A DNA stretch of 64,000 nt from Pseudomonadota bacterium (GTDB taxonomy: Bacteria; Pseudomonadota; Gammaproteobacteria; Steroidobacterales; Steroidobacteraceae), in the NCBI GenBank assembly GCA_021805865.1, contig JAJZDX010000007.1, positions 1 to 64,000 of the forward strand, given 5' to 3'. This document shows positions 27,526 through 35,410 of this stretch, one piece after another. How positions within the stretch are numbered: position 1 is the stretch's first letter; each line of letters opens with the position of its first letter. A program made the position numbers and the translations under genes. The notes beneath the pieces are model-generated. The model saw nothing but the letters and a program-made list of their open reading frames with translations. It did not search any database and was not told the origin of the DNA.

Positions 27526-27653
27526 AGCACCAACCCAAAAACACCAAAGGATTGCTCGACAGCGTTCACTCACGATTTTTCCGCCTCTCGTATCCCGATT
27601 GCGCCAAAGACCGCGACCGCCCACCATCGACCCATCGAGCTGGAATTATTTGA
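27522..27653 (+). CDS. Possible 43-residue ORF coupled to the exosortase gene
   Basis: An ATG at 27522 lies in an ATGA overlap with the exosortase stop and opens a 43-codon frame (MKHQPKNTKGLLDSVHSRFF...). It is basic, with no membrane helix or known domain. In this position in other loci a short EpsI-like or accessory gene can occur, but I see no such similarity. It may be chance. The rest of the gap to 27862 shows no gene. Confidence 0.25.
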   Translation: MKHQPKNTKGLLDSVHSRFFRLSYPDCAKDRDRPPSTHRAGII

Positions 27654-27862
27654 ATCCCAGCATGCCGATCTCACAGGCACACAAAATCGCGCTCGACACC
27701 GCGACGACCCTCCACAATTGCCAAGATGAAGCGCGTCTTTTTTGACTGCCTGAGTTCTGTTGGCCAAAAGATAGTCCGCAGGCCAGCAGCAATTGCGCAC
27801 ATTCTGTTTGGATTTGGCCCACACCTTGACGCAAATTATTCCGCTCATTCCAGCGATTCGGA

Positions 27863-28843
27863 TCATCTCTCAGGGATAACCGCTCGAGCCAAAGTCAACC
27901 AACGTCGAGGAACGTGCGCTCGTCTCTGCGATGCTATGAGCGCCGACGTCCCTTGAAGCACGCGCTTTTCGCACAAATGCCAACGAGCAAGAGAATAAAG
28001 CTCATCCGAAATGGCTTTATCGACGGCACGTGCAAGCGTCCTGCTTTCACGCACTCGCGGATGATCGTGCATCCACTCCAGGTAGGAGATTTTGCTCTGA
28101 GCCTGGGCCAGTCCGGTGCCGGCTTTGCTGAAAAGGTTGTAAACCCCCACTCGCCAGCGATAAATCGAGCCTCTGAGGAATGCAGTGCGAAGAGCAAATG
28201 AGGCCCTGATGGACCACTCGTTATCCCACAGGAGGCAATCTTTCCGGAACCCGCCGACCTCAGCGAAACCCTTGGTAGTCACCGCAAATCTCTGGAACGG
28301 CATAGGGATTCTTGAGAAAAGGGAGACCGGTAGCTGGCGATCCAGAACCAGCAGATCGCGAAGCGACGACGGCCCCGAATGTTGGCTGAGCAAATTCTCC
28401 GTCGCAGCAGCGATCGCCGCTTGGAATTCAACTGCGCGCTCGCCAAAGCAAGCGACATCAAGGTATAAGAGATCGACCTGCGGAAGTGCCTTGAATGCTT
28501 CAAGAATTCGCGCGCAAGCTCCCGGACACAATGTGTCATCGTCGTCCAAGAACACCACAACTTGCCCGCGCGCGGTTCGCGCTCCTGCAGTTTTCGCCCA
28601 AGCTCCTCCTGCTGACGGCCCGCTCCGCATTATTCGCAGGCGCGCGTCTCCGGAGGCACACCACCGAGACCGTTCAGCAGGAATGGTCGGATGATCATCG
28701 ACCACGATCACCTCGACGTCCATAAGACCCTGAACAAAGACGCTGTCAATGGCCTCATCCAGTAATTCCGGCCGCCCATAGGTCGGAATGACAACACTAA
28801 GGCTTGGCGTCCATCCCTTCAACGCCGTGCTATCTGAGTTCAT
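27863..28843 (-). CDS. Glycosyltransferase family 2 (GT-A)
   Basis: A 326-residue protein started at the ATG at 28843. The GT-A core is SLSVVIPTYGRPELLDEAID with VVDDHPTIPA, and the metal-binding acidic run is VVVFLDDDDTLCP. Later residues (GFAEVGGFRKDCLLWDNEWS) fit the acceptor side, with Glu in the catalytic-base position. There are no membrane helices, so it is probably a cytoplasmic enzyme adding one sugar. It is convergent with the exosortase gene and its composition is less G+C-rich than the export operon. Confidence 0.85.
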   Translation of the reverse strand: MNSDSTALKGWTPSLSVVIPTYGRPELLDEAIDSVFVQGLMDVEVIVVDDHPTIPAERSRWCASGDARLRIMRSGPSAGGAWAKTAGARTARGQVVVFLDDDDTLCPGACARILEAFKALPQVDLLYLDVACFGERAVEFQAAIAAATENLLSQHSGPSSLRDLLVLDRQLPVSLFSRIPMPFQRFAVTTKGFAEVGGFRKDCLLWDNEWSIRASFALRTAFLRGSIYRWRVGVYNLFSKAGTGLAQAQSKISYLEWMHDHPRVRESRTLARAVDKAISDELYSLARWHLCEKRVLQGTSALIASQRRAHVPRRWLTLARAVIPER

Positions 28844-28990
28844 TGTCCCGGGGTACCTCAAGACCGTGCTCTAGCAGCAGGAACCGTCCTGCCTGTGCCC
28901 GTAAGTTCTGGCCGCAGGTTAAACTTCAGGATACTCGTCATTCGCATTCGATGCCACCACCACCTCAGTACCGAGGTCAAATCATTTTTC

Positions 28991-29090
28991 GTTGAACAGC
29001 AAATCGTTACAGTGTTTAATCAACTCAGCAGGTTCGTTCACTTAATCCCGCGCCGCAACCCACCTGAAGAACCCGAGCCACCGCCGAACG
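28991..29090. repeat. IS-derived fragment, copy 2 of the repeat at 33-125
   Basis: In the 316-base gap between two genes lies a solo copy of the fragment seen at the left edge of the window. It shares GTGTTTAATCAACTCAGCAG and the downstream acccgagccaccgc. No transposase is attached here. It may be the scar of a deleted insertion sequence. Together the two copies bracket about 29 kb of exopolysaccharide genes. Confidence 0.55.
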
Positions 29091-29159
29091 AACAAGTAAG
29101 AGCCCACATTTAACTTGAGAACCCCACGATGGAATATTTACACATTCGGAGAGATGAGC

Positions 29160-30188
29160 ATGTGGAGCCTGAGACGTAATTTCGAAGCTACCGCCGCTCG
29201 CTCATATGTCGTCCGCATGGTTCGGCGCCAATTCCCGACTCTCGATTCTCAAACCATCGCGTATCGACTCGCCTATGGAAGTTTCGTAAGCCTCCGCCAC
29301 AAGATTCTCTACGTCGAGACGCCAAAGGTAGCATGCACAACTATCAAGGAATATCTGCGAGACCTGTGCGATGCCCCCCCGCTCACATTTTCTATCGGGC
29401 ACCATCGCGAGTCCCGCCGAGACATGTTCGTGCACGCTCGCTCAAATGTGCCGCTTCCGTCTCTTTTTGACCTCGACGAAGAAACCCAACGGCATGTGCT
29501 TACGTCACCAGAATTCTTGCGCTTTGGCATCGTACGAAATCCTTACTCTCGTCTATTATCTGCGTGGCGCAACAAGATCCTGCTTTGCGAGCCCGGGTAT
29601 GAATACGTATACCGCAAGATGACCGGGATTGAGCCTTCCTTACGTGAAAAGGAGACTTTGACGTTCGAGCAGTTTCTGAAGTTTGTAGAAGGCGAGGATG
29701 TTGGCACTTGCAACCCCCATTGGCGTCGACAAATTGACCTGCTCCTGTATCCGGCCATCCCCTATACCCATCTCGGGAAGATCGAACGACTGCGCGATAC
29801 GTTCGAGCTGATCGAGAAACATGCGGAGCCAGGAAGATCAGTTCCTTTAGGCAACAGCAATAGCACCAGAGTCGGTCATGCCAAATTGACTGACGCTATC
29901 GCCGGGAGAATCCACAAGCTCTATGCTGCTGATTTTGAGGCCTTCGGCTATAACAGAAATTCCTGGCTCGCGCTGAACGAGTCGGAACACGGAAACCGCA
30001 CCATCCCGGAAACACGCTTCGTCGACGAGGTCATCGAGCGAAATTTGGTGATTTCTCACCTGTACGAGCAATATGCCCAATTGCAGTCTCGCTATCGGAA
30101 CTCATATCGATTTTCTTTGGCCCGAATCCAAGATACGGTCGCTGCCTTGTGGGAAGCCGGCCGGCACAGATCCAAGGCAGATCGATAA
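29160..30188 (+). CDS. Carbohydrate sulfotransferase (sulfotransferase family 2)
   Basis: About 342 residues if the start is the ATG at 29160. I prefer it over 29115 and 29154 because a GGAG lies seven bases upstream of it. LYVETPKVACTTIKEYLRD is the 5-prime PAPS-phosphate loop, and FGIVRNPYSRLLSAWRNKIL is the 3-prime phosphate motif. YTHLGKIERLRDTFELIEKH resembles the later family segment. It should transfer sulfate from PAPS to a sugar hydroxyl, so the exopolysaccharide may be sulfated. It is flanked by IS fragments on both sides and is more A+T-rich than the export operon, both signs of acquisition. Confidence 0.85.
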   Translation: MWSLRRNFEATAARSYVVRMVRRQFPTLDSQTIAYRLAYGSFVSLRHKILYVETPKVACTTIKEYLRDLCDAPPLTFSIGHHRESRRDMFVHARSNVPLPSLFDLDEETQRHVLTSPEFLRFGIVRNPYSRLLSAWRNKILLCEPGYEYVYRKMTGIEPSLREKETLTFEQFLKFVEGEDVGTCNPHWRRQIDLLLYPAIPYTHLGKIERLRDTFELIEKHAEPGRSVPLGNSNSTRVGHAKLTDAIAGRIHKLYAADFEAFGYNRNSWLALNESEHGNRTIPETRFVDEVIERNLVISHLYEQYAQLQSRYRNSYRFSLARIQDTVAALWEAGRHRSKADR

Positions 30189-30640
30189 TGATCATAGGCG
30201 TTACCCCTCCGACGGAAAGCGCCAAGTGCAGGCGACCAAACGTCGCACCAAGGAGGATTTCGTCGGATTCGTCTGCCGAACGCCGCACCGTGGGTACGCC
30301 GATATAGACAAGGCGCGCCTAGTCCTTGACAATCCCCACACCGATCTGCGCAGCAGCTTGCAGGAAGTCCTGGGCAAGTAAGCTGCCGCCAGCATTCTGC
30401 GGCGCATCCAATTTGACTACACCGCAGTGCACGCAAGCTGGCTGAACGTCGCCGAGATCGAGATGGCATCTTCGAGCGCCCGTGCTTGGCGTGCGCCGCC
30501 GACCAAGCCACTCTTACCACCCAAGTGGCGGCATGGCATCGACGAAGCAAAGCCGCTCAATGCGGCATCGAGTGGACGTTTTACGCACTGGAACGCCGAT
30601 TGAAAGATGCGTCGACATTATGTTTCGTAATTAGCATGTC
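30189..30640 (+). pseudogene. IS630-family transposase, degenerate C-terminal part
   Basis: Translation in shifting frames gives an IS630 C-terminal half: RQVQATKRRTKEDFVGF, KARLVLDNPHTDLRSSLQE, then after a stop ILRRIQFDYTAVHASWLNVA, and in another frame QATLTTQVAAWHRRSKAAQC and IEWTFYALERRLKD. The DDE Asp in LVLDN and the Glu in VAEIE are still visible. At least two frame changes and one stop separate the parts, and the N-terminal half is absent. It fills the gap between the sulfotransferase and the export operon. Confidence 0.75.
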
Positions 30641-30646
30641 GTCATA

Positions 30647-32101
30647 CTAATATCCTCCCATGAACTCTCCCATCCCCGGCATCCCCTGCAGGGACGGCTG
30701 CATGGATCGCTCGCCGAACAGGTCGTACGTGAAGTAGATGCCGACGCGATCGTCGTTGTAGGAGGAGGCGAAGAATCCGGAGCGCCCCGGGGCACCGCTT
30801 TGTTGCCAGCGCTCGACGTAGAACCAGACCATCGTGCGGGCGAAGCGCTTGGAAACGGTCAGCCCGATGGTTTCGCGGCGGGTGTTGGCATGAAGGCTCG
30901 AGTACCGGTCCCAATAGCCCTGCGCCTGCAGCTGCACCCTCAACGTCGGGCGCAGCTGCCGGCCGAGGATGACGGTGGCGCCATAATCCCGGGAGTTGTA
31001 CCGGTTGGAGGTGACGCTCGTCTGATTGAAGATCTGCTGCCCGTAGGTGCCCGTCAAAGACAGGCTGGTGCGAGCGCGGTTGAACATCCAGCCGATATCG
31101 GCGCTGCGCTGGTTGAAGGGCTGCGCCACGGCGTAACCGGGGTTCAGCGAGGCGCCGACTTGCAGGCCGATCCGCGCATTGGGCGAGCCGAGCGAGCCGC
31201 CGTTCGTGGTGTAGGTCTGCTGGCCGTCCACGAACACGGTCGAGAACGGGGAGATCTGGCGGCTGAGGCGCACCTCGTACAGCGGCGCGCCGTGCGTCGA
31301 TCCGCCGCCAAATTGGATCATATTGTAGCCCGCGCTCAGCATGAGGTCGGTGCGCACGAATTTCGCCTTGTACGAGATCGAGGCCTGGCGCATGTCGTAG
31401 CTCGCGGACGACCCGGCAAAGAACTGTCGCACCGCCGCGCTGTTGAGGTACGTGGTGTGCGCGGTGCTGGCGTTGAGCGACAGGGACGATGCCCCGGGGA
31501 GCGCATGCGAGAACTGCGCCCCGCCCTGGTAGGTCTGCGAGTCGAACGGCGAGCGCTGATAGGTCGTGCGCGAGTAAGTGCCGAAGAGCGTGAGGCGATT
31601 GGTCAGCCCGAAGTGCAGGTTGACCAGGGGCCCGGTCATGACGTTGTTGATGAGCTGCAGGCTCTGGGGTGTGGGCGCCGCCAGCGGGTCGGTCATCTCC
31701 TCGCCGAAGCCGTCGGAGAGCTGCCACTGAAGGATGCTCGTGGGCTTGCCGAGGATGCCTGAGCCGAAGAACTGGCCGTAGAAGCTGCCGCCGAAGGAGC
31801 TCTTGATGTATTGGATCCGGTCGAGATTGCCGAGCAGATTCAGGCTAAGATTGCCCCGCCGTTTGTAATCGACGTTGAACCCGACGGTCGCAATGCCGTC
31901 GCTCGCGTGATTCTGGCTCGTGAGCAGCGCGTTGTCGGTGTACCCGAGCCCCGCCAGCAGGTCGACGTAGCCGCTGTGTTGGGCGGGTGTGGAGGCGGTG
32001 GTGCCCGCCTGCGCCGGTTGCCCGATGTCCTGCGCGCGCGCATGCCCCTGCCATCCGAGGGCGAGCAGGGCAAGCCAAAGATGCCGTGTGTCGAGTCTCA
32101 T
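30647..32101 (-). CDS. XrtA/PEP-CTERM system outer-membrane beta-barrel protein
   Basis: A 484-residue protein with a signal peptide (MRLDTRHLWLALLALGWQGH, cleavage near ARAQ). The rest is alternating amphipathic strands rich in aromatic girdle residues, for example LTLFGTYSRTTYQRSPFDS, LMLSAGYNMIQFGGG, SLSLTGTYGQQIFN and RTMVWFYVERWQQSG. This matches the outer-membrane protein (TIGR03016 type) that closes the export operon in exosortase-A loci. It may form or assist the secretion channel. It is the last gene after the tyrosine kinase, 121 bases downstream. Confidence 0.85.
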   Translation of the reverse strand: MRLDTRHLWLALLALGWQGHARAQDIGQPAQAGTTASTPAQHSGYVDLLAGLGYTDNALLTSQNHASDGIATVGFNVDYKRRGNLSLNLLGNLDRIQYIKSSFGGSFYGQFFGSGILGKPTSILQWQLSDGFGEEMTDPLAAPTPQSLQLINNVMTGPLVNLHFGLTNRLTLFGTYSRTTYQRSPFDSQTYQGGAQFSHALPGASSLSLNASTAHTTYLNSAAVRQFFAGSSASYDMRQASISYKAKFVRTDLMLSAGYNMIQFGGGSTHGAPLYEVRLSRQISPFSTVFVDGQQTYTTNGGSLGSPNARIGLQVGASLNPGYAVAQPFNQRSADIGWMFNRARTSLSLTGTYGQQIFNQTSVTSNRYNSRDYGATVILGRQLRPTLRVQLQAQGYWDRYSSLHANTRRETIGLTVSKRFARTMVWFYVERWQQSGAPGRSGFFASSYNDDRVGIYFTYDLFGERSMQPSLQGMPGMGEFMGGY

Positions 32102-32222
32102 GCTTATACAGCCCCGTCACACCGGCTCAAGCGCCGGCATGAATTGAGTCCCCCGGGTGACTCGGGCAGCCCTTGCCCGAACGATTCAGCAAACGCGGCC
32201 TCACCGCGCAGTGATGCGCCGC

Positions 32223-33107
32223 CTAGCCACTGACCGTATTCGAGCGCTCGCTGCCGTAGCCGTAATAGTAATACGCGGAGGCCGCCACGCGCAGACTCTG
32301 GTTGAGCACCAGAGAGACCGAGGGATGAGCCTCCAGGGTCTTCAGCGCATCGAGCAGCACCGGCTGCGGGGTGGATTCGGCGCGCACCACCACCACGACC
32401 TGGCCGGCGAGCCGGGCGAGCATGGGCGACTCGGTGGTCTGCAGCAGCGGCGGGGAGTCGAAGACCACGATGCGCTCACCCTGCTGCCCTAGCCGCTCCG
32501 CGGTGCGCTCCATGCGGGCGCTCGCGAGCAGCTCGGTCGCCTCCTCCGCCCCCGCCCCGGCCGCCAGAAACGACAGCGCCGGCACATCGGTCGGCCGGAT
32601 GAGCGATTCGACATCGAGATCGGGCTGGCGCAGCGCATCGAGCAGCCCCGGCGCTTGCGCCAGTCCCAGCACGTGGGTGAGTTGAGGCTTGGCGACGTCG
32701 CCGTCCACGAGGAGCACTCTGACGTCCTTCTCGAGCGCGAGGCTGAGGGCGAGGTTCAGGGCCGTGAAGGTCTTGCCCTCCCCGGCCATGGCGCTCGCGA
32801 TCATGATGAGATAGCCCTTGGGCACGCGGGGCCCGCCGAGACCGATGGCCTGCGTGACCAAGGGATGCTTGATCTTGCGGTACTGGCGCGAGAGCAGCCC
32901 CATGTCCTCCTCCGGCGGCAGCAGCCCCGAGGCTCGCAGCGCCCCTCGATCCAGAGCGATGGGCGGCTGCTGCGGCGCTGCGGCGTCCCGGGCCTGCGCC
33001 GGCGTGGCCGGGTGCACGGGGGATACATGGGCCAGCGGCTCCACCGGGGACGCGGGCTGTTGCTGTTGCTCCTGGAGCTTGCGGATGGCTTTCTCGACGA
33101 CGCTCAT
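32223..33107 (-). CDS. BY-type protein tyrosine kinase, XrtA-associated
   Basis: A 294-residue cytoplasmic ATPase/kinase that starts at the ATG at 33107 in an ATGA overlap with the chain-length gene. Walker A is SAMAGEGKTFTALNLAL (about 105-121), Walker A-prime is VRVLLVDGDVAKPQ, and Walker B is ERIVVFDSPPLL. The C-terminus carries a tyrosine cluster, SAYYYYGYGSERS, where autophosphorylation is expected. Such kinases regulate polymer length with the adjacent membrane partner. The phosphatase at 18092-18721 is the likely counter-enzyme. Confidence 0.9.
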   Translation of the reverse strand: MSVVEKAIRKLQEQQQQPASPVEPLAHVSPVHPATPAQARDAAAPQQPPIALDRGALRASGLLPPEEDMGLLSRQYRKIKHPLVTQAIGLGGPRVPKGYLIMIASAMAGEGKTFTALNLALSLALEKDVRVLLVDGDVAKPQLTHVLGLAQAPGLLDALRQPDLDVESLIRPTDVPALSFLAAGAGAEEATELLASARMERTAERLGQQGERIVVFDSPPLLQTTESPMLARLAGQVVVVVRAESTPQPVLLDALKTLEAHPSVSLVLNQSLRVAASAYYYYGYGSERSNTVSG

Positions 33108-34714
33108 AGAAGCTCCACGACCATGTTGGAAATGTGTGCCTGCAGCAACAGCACGGCCACCCCGGCGAGCAGCAGCCCGCCCGCCCAGCAGGCATAGCGC
33201 AGATTTCCCCGGTGCGCCTGCACGCGGTGCTCGCCCGCCCACGCCATGCTCACCGTGCCGAGCACCGTGAGGCCGGTCACCGCGCCGAGCTGGCGGGCGC
33301 TCACGAACACCGGTCGCAGCAGCTGCAGCAGGTACGCCACCGCGATCCCGGCGCCGATCGCGAGGAAGAGCGTACCGATGATGAGGAGCGGGCGCTTGGG
33401 CGAGACGGGCGTGTACTTGGCCGACGGCGGATCGATCACCTGGAAGTCCACCAGTCCGGTCGAGGCGGCCTGCTGGCCGAGGCGCGTGCTGTCGAGCCGT
33501 GCCAGCAGCGCATCGTACTGCTTCCTCGTGACGGCGTAGTTACGCGTCAGCCGGGCGTATTCGGCCTCCACCTTCGGCGCGGCGCCCATCTTGGCCTTGA
33601 GGACGCCCATCTGCTGCTTGAGGTCGGCGATCTGCTGCTGGATGGAGGCGACCTGGACCTGCTGGGCGTTGTACTGCTCCTCGACCTGCTGATAGACGGG
33701 GCTCGCCGCGAGGCCGAGCGCGGAGGCCGCTCCCACGTCCCCTTTCTGCGCGGCGGCCATTTGCCTCTTCTGCCGCGCCTTGAGCTCCTGGATCGTCTGC
33801 TTGAGCGCGATCACGCCCGGATACTGGTCGGTGTACTGCAGCAGCATCTGATCGAGCTGCTGCTCATCCTGCGCGATCTGCTGCTCCGTATCGAGGGCGG
33901 CGCCGCTCGGCACGCCCGCCGGCGCGGAGGCCCCGCCGGTCGTGAACTGCTTGCCGGTGCGCAGCTCCTGGGCGAGCGCATCGCGCTCGCGCTCGGCCAC
34001 GTACAGGTTTCCCTCGAGCGATCTTAACTGGCTGTCATCGCCCTGGAGCTGGGCGAAGGCATCGCCCTGCTCCCCCGGCACCAGCCCGATGTTCTGACGC
34101 TTGAATTCCGCGAGCTGCTGCTCGGTGGCGGACAGGCGCCGCCCGTAATCGGCGATCTGCTGCGTGAGGAACCGCTCGGCCTGCCGCGAGCCGTTGCTCT
34201 TGCCCCCGAGGGAGCCCTCGACGAAGTCGTTGAGCAGCTTGTTGACGACGCGGATGGCGCGCGCGCGGTTGGCATCCTCGTAGCTGAGGGTGAAGAGGGT
34301 CACCTGGTCCTTCGGCACCTTGGGATTCACATCCGCGGTGATATCGATGCTGTCGCGCAGGCTGTCGATCACCGCCTCCTGCTGCCGGCCGGTGATGGCG
34401 CCCGCCATGAGGTTGGTCTCGTTCGCGACCTTGCGCAGCTGCGGAGTACTCAGCAGCACATCGCTCACCTGCTGGATCTGGGCGGCGATGTCATCGCTCA
34501 GGCTGATGCCCTTGGTCGCCTGACTCAGCGTCGTGCCGGTGTTGACGAAGATCTTCGCCTTGGCCTCGTACTTGTTCGGGATCAGGAAAACCCCCACCCA
34601 GGCGAGCAGCGCCACGGCCCAGGCGACGATGAGCGCCGCCCACTTGAAGCGCCACAGGCCGCGCAGCTGGTCCTGAACGCCCGCCAGCTCGGTGAACAAT
34701 GATGAGCTTGCCAT
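33104..34714 (-). CDS. Polysaccharide chain-length determinant (Wzz/GNVR, XrtA type)
   Basis: A 536-residue inner-membrane protein started at the ATG at 34714. A first membrane helix lies at about 24-46 (AALIVAWAVALLAWVGVFLI), followed by the Wzz opening NKYEAKAKIFVNTGTTLS. A long periplasmic coiled coil runs through the middle, with many Gln-rich heptads. A GNVR-like segment and the return helix (PLLIIGTLFLAIGAGIAVAY) come next. A third hydrophobic stretch at the end (AGGLLLAGVAVLLLQA) is unlike short Wzz proteins. It should set polymer length and pair with the downstream tyrosine kinase. Confidence 0.9.
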   Translation of the reverse strand: MASSSLFTELAGVQDQLRGLWRFKWAALIVAWAVALLAWVGVFLIPNKYEAKAKIFVNTGTTLSQATKGISLSDDIAAQIQQVSDVLLSTPQLRKVANETNLMAGAITGRQQEAVIDSLRDSIDITADVNPKVPKDQVTLFTLSYEDANRARAIRVVNKLLNDFVEGSLGGKSNGSRQAERFLTQQIADYGRRLSATEQQLAEFKRQNIGLVPGEQGDAFAQLQGDDSQLRSLEGNLYVAERERDALAQELRTGKQFTTGGASAPAGVPSGAALDTEQQIAQDEQQLDQMLLQYTDQYPGVIALKQTIQELKARQKRQMAAAQKGDVGAASALGLAASPVYQQVEEQYNAQQVQVASIQQQIADLKQQMGVLKAKMGAAPKVEAEYARLTRNYAVTRKQYDALLARLDSTRLGQQAASTGLVDFQVIDPPSAKYTPVSPKRPLLIIGTLFLAIGAGIAVAYLLQLLRPVFVSARQLGAVTGLTVLGTVSMAWAGEHRVQAHRGNLRYACWAGGLLLAGVAVLLLQAHISNMVVELL

Positions 34715-34728
34715 CTTCGCCTCGACTC

Positions 34729-35364
34729 CTAGAACCACGACTCCGGCACGACCAGCACGTCGCCCGGCTTGACCTTGAGGTTCTGCGACAGCTCCCCGCC
34801 GTTGAGCAGGTTGGAAAGCCGCACGTGCAGCGTCTGCACCTTCCCGTCGACCTTGCGCTCGAGCTTCGCGTCATTGCCGGCCGCATACGGGGTGAGCCCG
34901 CCGGCGGCGAGCACCACATCGAGCACCGTCATCCCCTTGTAGTAGGGGATCGACTCCGGGTGCACCACCTGACCGATGACCTGTACCTGGCTCAAGACGC
35001 TCAAGGCCGTGTTCACGATCACCGTGACCCTGGGGGAGCGGATGTACTTGCTGAGCGCCTTGTCCATGGCATGCGAGAGCTGCGACGGGGTCTGGCCGGC
35101 CGCCCTGATGTTGGAGATCAGGGGAGTGGAGATCCTGCCGTCGGGGCGCACGGGTACCGATTTTTCCGAAAGGTCCGGGTTTTGCCATACGTAGATGTCG
35201 AGGACATCGCCCGGCCCGATGATGTAGTCCTTGGAGACCTTGGCGGGCTTGCCTGCCGGGGCGGCGGGAGCGGTCCCCGCCTGCGCGGGCACGCCGCCGA
35301 GGCAGAGCGCGAGCACCGCAGCGGCTGCGATCCACCCGGAAAACCGTGAAATCTGTCGCAACAT
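34729..35364 (-). CDS. Polysaccharide export protein (Wza-like, XrtA type)
   Basis: A 211-residue exported protein. The signal peptide (MLRQISRFSGWIAAAAVLAL) is cleaved near PAQAG. The poly-export domain has YIIGPGDVLDIYVWQNPDLS and VRPDGRISTPLISNIRAAGQ, and an SLBB-type segment is QVQVIGQVVHPESIPYYKGM, then TVLDVVLAAGGLTPYAAGND. No lipobox is seen. It is the first export component after PrsT, and the chain-length gene follows 14 bases later. It likely contributes the periplasmic and outer-membrane part of the export channel. Confidence 0.9.
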   Translation of the reverse strand: MLRQISRFSGWIAAAAVLALCLGGVPAQAGTAPAAPAGKPAKVSKDYIIGPGDVLDIYVWQNPDLSEKSVPVRPDGRISTPLISNIRAAGQTPSQLSHAMDKALSKYIRSPRVTVIVNTALSVLSQVQVIGQVVHPESIPYYKGMTVLDVVLAAGGLTPYAAGNDAKLERKVDGKVQTLHVRLSNLLNGGELSQNLKVKPGDVLVVPESWF

Positions 35365-35410
35365 GTTGTCAGCCTAGCGGAAAGTGATATGGGAGTCTGT
35401 GGTTAGGGTC

